Part shown: piece by piece, positions 32,810 to 40,411 of the stretch | Numbering within the stretch: the first letter of the stretch is position 1 | How the letters are laid out: the number at the start of each line of letters is the position of its first letter | Assembly (NCBI GenBank): GCA_040752355.1 | Contig: JBFMHE010000002.1 | Location: forward strand, 62,001 to 126,000 | Length of the DNA stretch: 64,000 bases | Direction: 5' to 3' | Origin: Nitrospirota bacterium | GTDB lineage: Bacteria > Nitrospirota > Thermodesulfovibrionia > Thermodesulfovibrionales > Dissulfurispiraceae | Translations under genes and position numbers: made by a program | The notes under the pieces: generated by a model | Told to the model about the DNA's origin: nothing | The model's input: the letters and a program-made list of their open reading frames with translations, nothing else | Database searches by the model: none

Positions 32810-32838
32810 ACTCTAGCAGCAACAAAGGTCGCCGTCAA
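32810..32838 (-). promoter_or_regulatory. glgC promoter placing +1 at the ATG
   Basis: Read on the minus strand: TTGACG, 17 bp, TAGAGT, then seven bases to ATG 32802, with no Shine-Dalgarno sequence. A leaderless glgC mRNA is predicted. Confidence 0.65.
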
Positions 32839-32897
32839 CGAAAATAGTATTCGGACTAAGAGCGTCTAACGGAATGAGCAGGGGGAGGGGGGTGTGG

Positions 32898-32903
32898 TAT
32901 AAT
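32898..32903 (+). promoter_or_regulatory. -10 box 6 nt before the NfeD-like gene (leaderless candidate)
   Basis: A perfect TATAAT is followed by TTCCTC-type spacing of six bases and then ATG 32910. No ribosome site lies between. Confidence 0.5.
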
Positions 32904-32909
32904 TCCTCT

Positions 32910-34295
32910 ATGCAAGGGCGTTCGCATCTCTTTCAGAGGACCATCGCACCGGCACTCCGTCGTATCGCCGGCCTCCTCTGTCTCGCCGCACTCGCCGGCC
33001 CTGCCTCTGGCAAGCCCGTCCCCGATAAGCTTGATGAGCCTGCTGCGACCGGCGCGCCGCGGCCGCGGGTAGTCGTGCTCACCATCGACGGCGTGATCAA
33101 CCCCGTTGCTGCGGAGTATCTCGAGTCCGCTCTTAAAAAAGCTGCGGCGCGCAAGGGCGGACCGGATGCGGTCGATGCGCTGGTCGTCATGCTCGATACC
33201 CCCGGCGGCCTCGACAGCTCGATGAGGAGCATGGTACGCGCTATCGTGAGCTCGCCGGTGCCGGTGGTGGTGTATGTGGCGCCGAGCGGCGCCCGTGCGG
33301 CGTCGGCCGGGGTGTTCATCACTATGGCCGCCCATGTGGCGGCAATGGCGCCGGGAACGAATATCGGCGCTGCCCATCCTGTTGCGGTGGGGGAGAAGAT
33401 GGATAAGGTGATGTCCGATAAGGCGACGAACGATGCGGCCGCCTATATCCGGTCCATCGCCGCAGAGCGGGGGAGAAACGCCGAGTGGGCGGAAGAGGCG
33501 GTGCGCAAGAGCGTCTCGATCACCGCAGCGGAAGCGGTGGAGAAGAACGTGGTCGATCTCGTCGCGAAGGATATGCCCGAGCTCCTCTCGGCGATCGACG
33601 GCAGGCGGGTCACGACAGCGAAGGGGCAACAGGTGCTTCGTACTGCGCAGGCGGTCACAGAGCCTTACGAAATGGGCCTGCGGCATAAAATCCTCGATCT
33701 GATCAGCAACCCCAATGTGGCGTATATCCTTATGCTCCTCGGGTTTTACGGTCTCTTCTTCGAGCTCACCAACCCGGGCGCCATCTTCCCGGGCGTGATC
33801 GGTGCGATCTCGCTCATCCTCGGCTTTTACGCGTTCCAGACCCTTCCGGTGAACTATGCAGGGCTCCTGCTGATCCTCGCCGGCATCGTTCTCTTCATCC
33901 TCGAAGCAGCGGTCACCTCCTACGGCATGCTGACCCTCGGCGGCGTCGCCTCGCTGGTGCTCGGGTCGCTGATGCTCTTCGATTCTCCGTTCCCCTTCTT
34001 CAAGCTCTCCCTCTGGGTCGTTATCCCCGCAGCACTGGCTACGGCCTTGTTCTTCTTCGCCACCTTCAGGCTCGCCTACCGGGCGTTCAGGAACAGGCCC
34101 GTCACCGGCGCCGAGGGGCTCGTCGGCGCGGAAGGGTCGGCGCGCTCGGATATCACTGCCGAGGGCGGCATGGCCTTTATCCACGGCGAGCTGTGGTCCG
34201 CTTTCTCCGATGAGACGGTCCGGAAGGGCGAGCCTGTCCGCGTGGAAGCGGTGAAGGGGCTGAAGCTGAAGGTGCGGCGGGTCCGGCTTCCTTGA
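32910..34295 (+). CDS. Long-form NfeD membrane protein with serine-protease domain
   Basis: A 461-residue protein from ATG 32910. A signal/anchor lies near residues 12-30. A ClpP-like protease domain follows (VVMLDTPGGLDSSMRSMV; PSGARAASAGVFI with the nucleophile Ser; GTNIGAAHPV). Four to five membrane spans lie at about 245-400, and a C-terminal OB-fold NfeD domain at about 395-460 (GAEGLVGAEG, GELWSA, GEPVRVEAVKGLKLKV). Such 1b-type NfeD proteins cleave stomatin-like partners; no stomatin (slipin) gene lies next to it here, which is unusual. An in-frame ATG at 32874 lies upstream of the -10 box and is unlikely. Confidence 0.9.
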   Translation: MQGRSHLFQRTIAPALRRIAGLLCLAALAGPASGKPVPDKLDEPAATGAPRPRVVVLTIDGVINPVAAEYLESALKKAAARKGGPDAVDALVVMLDTPGGLDSSMRSMVRAIVSSPVPVVVYVAPSGARAASAGVFITMAAHVAAMAPGTNIGAAHPVAVGEKMDKVMSDKATNDAAAYIRSIAAERGRNAEWAEEAVRKSVSITAAEAVEKNVVDLVAKDMPELLSAIDGRRVTTAKGQQVLRTAQAVTEPYEMGLRHKILDLISNPNVAYILMLLGFYGLFFELTNPGAIFPGVIGAISLILGFYAFQTLPVNYAGLLLILAGIVLFILEAAVTSYGMLTLGGVASLVLGSLMLFDSPFPFFKLSLWVVIPAALATALFFFATFRLAYRAFRNRPVTGAEGLVGAEGSARSDITAEGGMAFIHGELWSAFSDETVRKGEPVRVEAVKGLKLKVRRVRLP

Positions 34296-34321
34296 AAAAA
34301 CTGCCGGGCCTTCCTTACAAT
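34292..34321 (+). promoter_or_regulatory. Promoter of the epimerase-SPT-like operon
   Basis: TTGAAA (34292-34297), 18 bp, TACAAT (34316-34321), then ten bases to ATG 34332. Only about four nucleotides of leader are expected. Confidence 0.6.
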
Positions 34322-34331
34322 ACATCCGACT

Positions 34332-35294
34332 ATGAAAGCGCTTGTAACCGGAGCAACGGGGTTCATCGGCAGTCATCTCGTTGACTCTCTGATTCGTGAG
34401 GGGCTCGAGGTATCCTGTCTGGTGCGGGACACCTCGAACATGAAGTACCTCGAGGACCTCTACTGCAGGACCGTACGGGGCGACTGTACCGAGAGCGCCT
34501 CGCTCGCCGCCGCTGTCCGGGGCGTGGATTATGTCTTCCATCTCGCGGGCCTCACCAAGGCCTGCACCGAAGAGGATTTTTACCGGATCAATGCCAAGGG
34601 TACGGAGAATCTCATCGAGGCGGTGCGTCTGCATAACCCGACGATCAAGCGGTTCGTCCACCTGAGCAGCCTCGCTGCAGTCGGTCCGAGCGCCGACAGC
34701 ACGCCCCTCACCGAGACCTGCACCGCGGCGCCGGTGTCGCTCTACGGCAAGAGCAAGCTCGAAGGCGAGCGTGCGGTGCTGCGGCGGCGCGACGACCTGC
34801 CGGTTACCGTCATACGGCCCCCCGCAGTCTACGGCCCCCGCGACCGGGACCTCCTGGTCTTCTTCAAAATGACGAAGTCCGGCATAGTCCCCTACTGGGG
34901 GAAGTGTTCCTATTCATTCATATATATTGACGATCTGATACGTGGTATAATACGTTCCGCGCTGAGCGAACAGGCGCGGGGGGAGATATTCTTCCTGTCC
35001 GATGGAAATATTTATTCCACGGATGATATCATTGATGCTATCGCCGAAGCGGTGCAGCGCCGGCCGATGCGCGTATCGGTCCCCCGGTTCGTGATGCCTC
35101 TCCTGGGTCTCATTTCTGAAAAAGTTAAGGGAGCTGCTATTATCAACAGCGATAAGATAAGGGAAATGCAACACTCCTACTGGATTTGTGATACATCGAA
35201 GGCGAGAGAGCGGCTGCAGTTCGAGCCGAAAGTAAACATCAGGGAAGGAGCACGATGGACAGCAGACTGGTACACCATCCACCAATGGCTATGA
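34332..35294 (+). CDS. NAD-dependent epimerase/reductase, CerR-like candidate
   Basis: A 320-residue extended short-chain dehydrogenase. Rossmann motif [12 protein letters not shown] (5-16), the active-site YGKSK with Tyr and Lys (about 138-142), and a Ser in HLSSLAAVG. The substrate is not fixed by sequence. It overlaps by 40 bases the start of a serine-palmitoyltransferase-like gene, which is followed by a GNAT-like gene. From memory, the Caulobacter ceramide reductase CerR is an enzyme of this family beside spt, so reduction of a 3-keto-ceramide is the leading inference. Sugar or sterol epimerases of HpnA type are alternatives. Confidence 0.8.
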   Translation: MKALVTGATGFIGSHLVDSLIREGLEVSCLVRDTSNMKYLEDLYCRTVRGDCTESASLAAAVRGVDYVFHLAGLTKACTEEDFYRINAKGTENLIEAVRLHNPTIKRFVHLSSLAAVGPSADSTPLTETCTAAPVSLYGKSKLEGERAVLRRRDDLPVTVIRPPAVYGPRDRDLLVFFKMTKSGIVPYWGKCSYSFIYIDDLIRGIIRSALSEQARGEIFFLSDGNIYSTDDIIDAIAEAVQRRPMRVSVPRFVMPLLGLISEKVKGAAIINSDKIREMQHSYWICDTSKARERLQFEPKVNIREGARWTADWYTIHQWL

Positions 35295-36481
35295 CCGCAC
35301 GGACGGATATCTTCGAGAAGTGCTTCAGGTTCACCGCCGCCCGCGATCTCCAGAAGATCGGCGTCTATCCCTTCTTCAGGGTTATAGAGAGTGCGCAGGA
35401 TCCCGAAGTCGTCATGAACGGGAAACGGATGATCATGGTCGGCTCGAACAACTACCTGGGGCTCACCAACCACCCGAAGGTAAAAGAGGCGGCGGTCGAG
35501 GCGGTCAGGAAATACGGCACGGGGTGTGCGGGCTCGCGCTTCCTCAACGGCACACTCGATATCCATGTGGCGCTCGAAGAGAAACTGGCGCGTTTCATGC
35601 GCAAGGAGGCGGCGCTCGTCTTCTCGACGGGGTTCCAGGTGAACCTCGGCGTGATCTCGGCGCTCGTCGGCAAGGATGACGTGGTCGTCATCGACAAGAT
35701 GGACCACGCGAGCATCGTCGACGGCTGCCGCCTGTCGTACGGCGAGGTGAAGCGCTACAAGCATAATGATATGGCCGATCTCGAGCGGGTCCTTTCGGAT
35801 AACAACGGCAGGGGCAAGCTCGTCGTGGTCGACGGCGTCTTCAGCATGGAGGGCGACATCGTCGAGCTTCCCGACGTGGTGGCGATTTCGAGAAAGTACG
35901 GCGCCCGCGTCATGGTGGACGATGCCCACGGCATCGGCGTGCTCGGCAGGACGGGCCGCGGTACGGCCGAGCACTTCGGCATGGAAAAGGATGTCGATCT
36001 CATTATGGGCACCTACAGCAAGTCCCTCGCGTCTATCGGCGGGTTCATCGCCGGCGATGAGGACGTCATCCATTATATAAAGCATTTCGGCAGGGCGCTC
36101 ATTTTCAGCGCGAGCCCGCCGCCCGCCTCGGTAGCGTCGGTGAGCGCGGCCCTCGACATCATCGAGAGCGAGTCGGAGCGGATCGAGCGGCTCTGGGCGA
36201 ATACGAACAAGATGCTCGCCGCCTTCAGGGAGCTCGGCTTCGAGATAGGACCGAGCCAGACACCCATCATCCCGGTCATCGTCGGCGAGGACGAGACCGC
36301 CTTCAGGATGGTGATGGCGCTGCAGCAGGAGGGGGTCTTCGCCAATGTCGCCGTCTCTCCTGCCGTGCCCCCGGGCAAGGCGCTGATCCGGACGAGCTAT
36401 ATGGCGACGCATACGGAAGAGCAGCTCGACCGGGTGATCGAGGCGTTCAAGAAGGTCGGCAAGGCCTTCGGCCTGATCTGA
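35255..36481 (+). CDS. Alpha-oxoamine synthase, serine palmitoyltransferase-like
   Basis: A 408-residue PLP enzyme condensing an amino acid with an acyl thioester. The PLP lysine is K256 in [13 protein letters not shown]. The SKS form is typical of serine palmitoyltransferases, whereas KBL, BioF and ALAS usually have GKA. Other conserved parts: [51 protein letters not shown] precedes ATG 35255. Neighbours (epimerase-like reductase and GNAT-like protein) support ceramide synthesis: serine plus acyl thioester to 3-ketosphinganine. KBL (threonine breakdown) is the main alternative, but no tdh gene is adjacent. Confidence 0.85.
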   Translation: MDSRLVHHPPMAMTARTDIFEKCFRFTAARDLQKIGVYPFFRVIESAQDPEVVMNGKRMIMVGSNNYLGLTNHPKVKEAAVEAVRKYGTGCAGSRFLNGTLDIHVALEEKLARFMRKEAALVFSTGFQVNLGVISALVGKDDVVVIDKMDHASIVDGCRLSYGEVKRYKHNDMADLERVLSDNNGRGKLVVVDGVFSMEGDIVELPDVVAISRKYGARVMVDDAHGIGVLGRTGRGTAEHFGMEKDVDLIMGTYSKSLASIGGFIAGDEDVIHYIKHFGRALIFSASPPPASVASVSAALDIIESESERIERLWANTNKMLAAFRELGFEIGPSQTPIIPVIVGEDETAFRMVMALQQEGVFANVAVSPAVPPGKALIRTSYMATHTEEQLDRVIEAFKKVGKAFGLI

Positions 36482-36529
36482 CCGCAGGTACTGGCTCTCG
36501 AGGATTCCATAGCTCCGGCACCCGTTACC

Positions 36530-37657
36530 ATGAACACAGAGGCGCAGGTAGAAGTACGGGAAGTAACCACGAAACGCGATCTCGAGCGCTTCATACGATT
36601 TCCGCTCTCCCTCTACGCGCACAATCCCCTGTATTCGCCCCAACTGAACAGGGACATGCGCGTCCACTTCTCCTCACGCAATCCCTTCGTCAGGGATAAT
36701 GAGGTCACCTATTTTCTCGCGGTCAGGGAGGGTGCGGTCGTCGGCCGCGTCGCTTCCATTCTCAATCCCGACCACCTGCGGCTCCACAACGAGAAGACGG
36801 GCTTTTTCGGGTTCTTCGAGTCGATAAACGATCCTGCTGTTGCCGCCGCCCTCTTGCAGCGGGCCGCCGGCGAGCTGCGCGGGAAGGGAATGGAGACGCT
36901 GCGCGGTCCCATGAGCTTTTCGACGAACGAGGAGTGCGGCTTTCTCCTGGAAGGGTTTTCCGACCCGCCGATGCTCATGACTCCGTATAATTATCCCTAT
37001 TACAACGATCTCGCGACCGGCTTCGGTATGGAAAAATCCAAGGACCTTTACGCGTTCATCTATGACTTCAAGACAGAGCTCCCCGATAAGGTGACGCGTG
37101 TCGCTGCGCTGGCGGAACAGCGGGGCGTCACCGTGCGGCCCGTCGAGAAGAGACGCTTTATGGCTGACATGGGAGTGTTCAGGGAGATTTACAATGCAGC
37201 CTGGGAGAAGAACTGGGGGTTCCTGCCGCTCTCCGAAGACGAGCTGGAGTACTCGGCAGGACGGCTCAAGCCGCTCGCGGTCCCCGAGCTCACGCTCATC
37301 GCCGAAAGAGAGGGCGAGCCGATCGGATTCCTCGGGCTCATTCCCGATTTCAACAGCGTCCTGCGGCATATGCACGGCGCCCTCACCCCGGTCACCCTGC
37401 TGAAAGCGCTCTACTACTCCCGGAAGATCACTGCGCTCAGGCTGCTGCTCTACGGCATCAAGGCCGAATACCGCAACAGGGGCGTCGACGCGCTGCTCTT
37501 CAAGAAGGGATTCGACGCTATCCTGAAAAGCGGTTATCGAACTATAGAGTTCTCCTGGATCCTCGAGGACAACATGCCGGTCATACGGATCGCCGAGCTC
37601 TTCGGCGCACGACTGTACAAGAAATACAGGATCTACGAAAAGAAAATCGCGTTATAG
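36530..37657 (+). CDS. GNAT-like acyltransferase, bacterial ceramide synthase candidate
   Basis: A 375-residue soluble protein, about twice a normal GNAT domain. The N-terminal half has EVREVTTKRDLERFIRFP, YAHNPLYSPQLNRD and FFGFFES; the C-terminal half ends with FLGLIPDFN, YRNRGVDALLF and ILEDNMPVIRIAELFGA, a GNAT-like acyl-CoA site and tail. The family is usually annotated as hypothetical N-acetyltransferase. From memory, bCerS of Caulobacter is of a similar long GNAT type, so N-acylation of 3-ketosphinganine is the inferred role. It lies 48 bp after the SPT-like gene. No Shine-Dalgarno sequence is seen. Confidence 0.72.
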   Translation: MNTEAQVEVREVTTKRDLERFIRFPLSLYAHNPLYSPQLNRDMRVHFSSRNPFVRDNEVTYFLAVREGAVVGRVASILNPDHLRLHNEKTGFFGFFESINDPAVAAALLQRAAGELRGKGMETLRGPMSFSTNEECGFLLEGFSDPPMLMTPYNYPYYNDLATGFGMEKSKDLYAFIYDFKTELPDKVTRVAALAEQRGVTVRPVEKRRFMADMGVFREIYNAAWEKNWGFLPLSEDELEYSAGRLKPLAVPELTLIAEREGEPIGFLGLIPDFNSVLRHMHGALTPVTLLKALYYSRKITALRLLLYGIKAEYRNRGVDALLFKKGFDAILKSGYRTIEFSWILEDNMPVIRIAELFGARLYKKYRIYEKKIAL

Positions 37658-37738
37658 CGTACAGCGTTTGTCGCGTTTATAGCGTTGAGAAAATCGTCTT
37701 TTACGCTATGAACGCGATAAACGCTGTACGCTATAACG
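37650..37738. repeat. Long hairpin of AACGCTATA-type repeats between convergent genes
   Basis: Arms 37650-37684 and 37704-37738 (35 bases each, about two mismatches) around a 19-base loop. The arms are built from GTTATAGCG and AACGCTATA units, which continue to about 37755. It covers the stop of the GNAT-like gene and ends before the fabF-like stop, so it may terminate both messages. It may also be a repeat expansion. Confidence 0.7.
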
Positions 37739-37755
37739 CTATAAACGCTATAACG

Positions 37756-38997
37756 TTATTTTTTAAGCGCCAGCACCGCGTTGATCCCGCCGAAGCCGAA
37801 CGAGCTCGATAATGCCACGGTCATAGGCAGGCAGCTCGGTTCGGTTATGACATTGAGATCGCACGACGGGTCTTTTTCGGAAAGATTGATGGTCGGAGGT
37901 ATGATCTCTTCCTTCAGGCTCATGGCGGTGCAGGCTATCTCGAACGCTCCTGAGGCGGCGAGCATATGGCCTGTCATCGATTTGAGGGCGCTGACCGGCA
38001 GGCGTGCCGCACGCCTGCCGAAGACCTGGTGGAGCGCCTCTGCTTCGGTACGGTCGCCCAGCGGCGTAGAGGTGGCGTGGGCGTTTATATAATCGACCGC
38101 TTCAGGCCCGACCCCCGCATCGTCGAGGGCTGCGCTTATCGCCCGCGCCTCTCCCTCTCTCTGCGGCCGGGTGAGATGATGGCCGTCGGAGAGCGTGCTG
38201 TAGCCGATGATCTCGGCATAGACCGGTGCGTTCCTCAGCCGGGCCGCGTGATACTCCTCGAGGACCAGCACTGCCGCGCCTTCGGCGAGGACAAAGCCGT
38301 CCCTCTGCCGGTCGAAGGGCCTGCTTGCAGAAGCATCGGACAGGCGCGAGAGCGCTCCCGAGCTGCCGTAACCGCTCACCCCGATCCTGCAGAGCGGCGC
38401 TTCCGTGCCGCCGGCGAAGACCCGTGATGCCTGGCCGGAGCGTATCATGCGGAAGGCCTCGCCCACGGCATTGGCTCCCGAGGCGCAGGCAGTAGAGATC
38501 CCGAGGCAGACACCGGAGGTCCGGAGCTTCTGCGCGATGATCGAGGCTGCCATACTGATCGTGGTGGCCGGCATCAGGAAGGGAGAGGGGCGTCTGCCAG
38601 CGGCAGATGCATGAAGTGCCCGTTCCAGGGTGCCGATGCCGCCCCTGCTCGAACCGATAATAACGCCGGAACTTTCCCCTGAACGGGCTATACGCGGGGA
38701 GCGTGCCCGCTCTTCCGGGATATGCGGCAAGAGCCCGGCATCCTCTGCAGCCATGACCGCCGCGGCAAGGGCGTAATGGATGAAGGGGTCGAGCTGCCGG
38801 CGCTCCTTTTCCGAGAGATACGGCGAGGGATCGAAGCCCTTGACCTCACCGACGACGCTCCAGGGGAGGCTGGAGAGATCGCGTCCCGCAGCCCTGGCCA
38901 GGCCCGAAGCTCCTTCGAGCATCCTGTTCCATGAGCCGCGGAAGTCAGGAGCGAGAGGGGTCACCGCGCCGATTCCTGTAATGACCACCCGTTGCAT
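37756..38997 (-). CDS. Beta-ketoacyl-ACP synthase, FabF-like
   Basis: A 413-residue condensing enzyme. Catalytic triad: C171 (STACASGANA), H307 (NAHATSTPLGD) and H344 (KSMTGHMLAASG), with K339. Normal FabF length and C-terminal FGFGGINAVL. It extends acyl-ACP by two carbons. No acpP, fabG or fabD gene is next to it, so this may be a specialised second copy; a link with the convergent lipid cluster is possible but unproven. Its start sits 8 bases after a -10 box. Confidence 0.9.
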   Translation of the reverse strand: MQRVVITGIGAVTPLAPDFRGSWNRMLEGASGLARAAGRDLSSLPWSVVGEVKGFDPSPYLSEKERRQLDPFIHYALAAAVMAAEDAGLLPHIPEERARSPRIARSGESSGVIIGSSRGGIGTLERALHASAAGRRPSPFLMPATTISMAASIIAQKLRTSGVCLGISTACASGANAVGEAFRMIRSGQASRVFAGGTEAPLCRIGVSGYGSSGALSRLSDASASRPFDRQRDGFVLAEGAAVLVLEEYHAARLRNAPVYAEIIGYSTLSDGHHLTRPQREGEARAISAALDDAGVGPEAVDYINAHATSTPLGDRTEAEALHQVFGRRAARLPVSALKSMTGHMLAASGAFEIACTAMSLKEEIIPPTINLSEKDPSCDLNVITEPSCLPMTVALSSSFGFGGINAVLALKK

Positions 38998-39005
38998 GGT
39001 AAACT

Positions 39006-39035
39006 ATGATAACACAGCCGGTTTACCATGGTCAT
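39006..39035 (-). promoter_or_regulatory. Promoter of the fabF-like gene placing +1 at the ATG
   Basis: Read on the minus strand: ATGACC, 18 bp, TATCAT, then eight bases to ATG 38997; no Shine-Dalgarno sequence. The divergent RodZ-like gene starts 85 bases away with TATAGC five bases before its ATG at 39082, so the two promoters are interleaved. Confidence 0.5.
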
Positions 39036-39081
39036 GTTTCGTTTATTTTTGCCGATAATGTATGGTAAGGTATAGCTGATT

Positions 39082-40287
39082 ATGTCCAAACTGTTAAAAG
39101 AACGGAGAAAAGAGCTCGGCAAAGAGGTCAACGACATCGCCGGTGTCACGCGGATCAAGAGTGCCTATTTGCGGGCGATCGAGGAAGAAGAGTACGAAAA
39201 GCTCCCCGTCGAGGTCTATACGAGGGGGTATATACGTGAATACGCAGAGTTTCTCGGAGTTCCCTCTGACCAGGCCCTCGGACCGTATGAGGCGTACCTG
39301 AAAGAGAAAGGGGTCAGGAAAGATAAAGATCTCTTTGTCGACAAGAGCTTAGCCTCGAGATTGGCAAAGGAGCATGGCGACCAGGAGACCTCCCTGGAGC
39401 GGCAGCATATCCTGGAAGAGGTGCTCGGCGACCGCGAGTCCCCCCCGCCTGTCCCAGGAGAACAGCCCGGCCGGAAGAGAGGCATTCCCAGGCTGGTATG
39501 GGTCATGCTGCCGGTCATTATCGCTGTTGCGCTCTATACCTATGTCTCGCAGCAAGGGAGCACTCCTCCCGTCCAGCAAACAGTGCCGCAAGCTCCTCCG
39601 CCTCCGGCGGCTGAGCCGGCCGCTCCCGCTCCGGACGAAGCTGCTCCGCCGGGCTCTGCCGTTGCACCCGGCCCCGCCAGCCCCGCCAGCCCCGAAGGTT
39701 CACCGGGAGCTCTTCAGCAGCCCGCACCGCAGGGGACCGCTCCCGGCGGAGGACAGCAGCCGGCTGCTCCCGCAGTCAAGAGTCCTGCAGGAGGCGGCAG
39801 CGAGGCGCCTCCCGAAAAAGCTGCCTCCCCGAAAGAGAAACCGAAAGAGAAGAGCGAGCTGCAGAAGAAGAAGCAGACACTCGATATCGTCGCCACCGAC
39901 AGGACATGGATCGAGATCGGCATAGACGGAACAGAAAAGAGGGAGGTGCTGCTCAATCCCGGCGATAAGGTGAGCTACGGAGCAAACGAAAGCATCGCCC
40001 TGGTCATCGGCAATGCTGCCGGCGTCAGGCTGAACTTCAACGGGAAGGCTCTCGAAAACCTCGGAGCCCCGGGAGAAGTGGTACGGCTGACGCTCCCGCG
40101 GACTGCTGCGCCGGGAGCCCCGAGCGGGGCATCAGGAAGCGCCGGGGGAAGCGCGGGAGCCGGCCCGCCTCCCGTAAAGAAGCCTGCCGAGGCCAGCGTG
40201 CCGGGCGTTCAGAAGCCCAAGCCCTCGCCGTCTGCTTCGGCCTCTGGTAGTCCTTCCGCCGCACCCTCTGAACCTGCCAACCAGTAA
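39082..40287 (+). CDS. RodZ-like helix-turn-helix membrane protein
   Basis: A 401-residue protein. Residues 1-90 form a RodZ-type HTH domain (LLKERRKELGKEVNDIA, TRIKSAYLRAIEEEEY, VYTRGYIREYAEFLGV). One membrane span lies at about 136-153. A long Pro/Ala linker (about 155-265) follows, then a DUF4115-type periplasmic domain (DRTWIEIGIDG, NPGDKVSYGAN, GNAAGVRLNFNGK), and a second low-complexity Pro/Ala/Ser/Gly tail. RodZ links MreB to the cell-wall machinery. The second tail after DUF4115 is unusual. No mreB is nearby. Confidence 0.88.
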   Translation: MSKLLKERRKELGKEVNDIAGVTRIKSAYLRAIEEEEYEKLPVEVYTRGYIREYAEFLGVPSDQALGPYEAYLKEKGVRKDKDLFVDKSLASRLAKEHGDQETSLERQHILEEVLGDRESPPPVPGEQPGRKRGIPRLVWVMLPVIIAVALYTYVSQQGSTPPVQQTVPQAPPPPAAEPAAPAPDEAAPPGSAVAPGPASPASPEGSPGALQQPAPQGTAPGGGQQPAAPAVKSPAGGGSEAPPEKAASPKEKPKEKSELQKKKQTLDIVATDRTWIEIGIDGTEKREVLLNPGDKVSYGANESIALVIGNAAGVRLNFNGKALENLGAPGEVVRLTLPRTAAPGAPSGASGSAGGSAGAGPPPVKKPAEASVPGVQKPKPSPSASASGSPSAAPSEPANQ

Positions 40288-40411
40288 ATCCCGTCGGTCG
40301 TCCATATCTCTTTTTGCCCGTTAGCCGCCGGACGTGGCGGGCCGAAGTCTGTGCTACAATATCAATAAGCAGGGTTCTGCTTGTCTTCAGGCGGATTATT
40401 CGGGAGTTCTC

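Noticed and set aside
32874-34295. Longer NfeD start at ATG 32874
   Set aside because: The TATAAT box at 32898-32903 would lie inside the coding region, and the extra residues are not signal-like.
37650-37760. CRISPR-like repeats
   Set aside because: The AACGCTATA units form one hairpin without regular spacers or cas genes.
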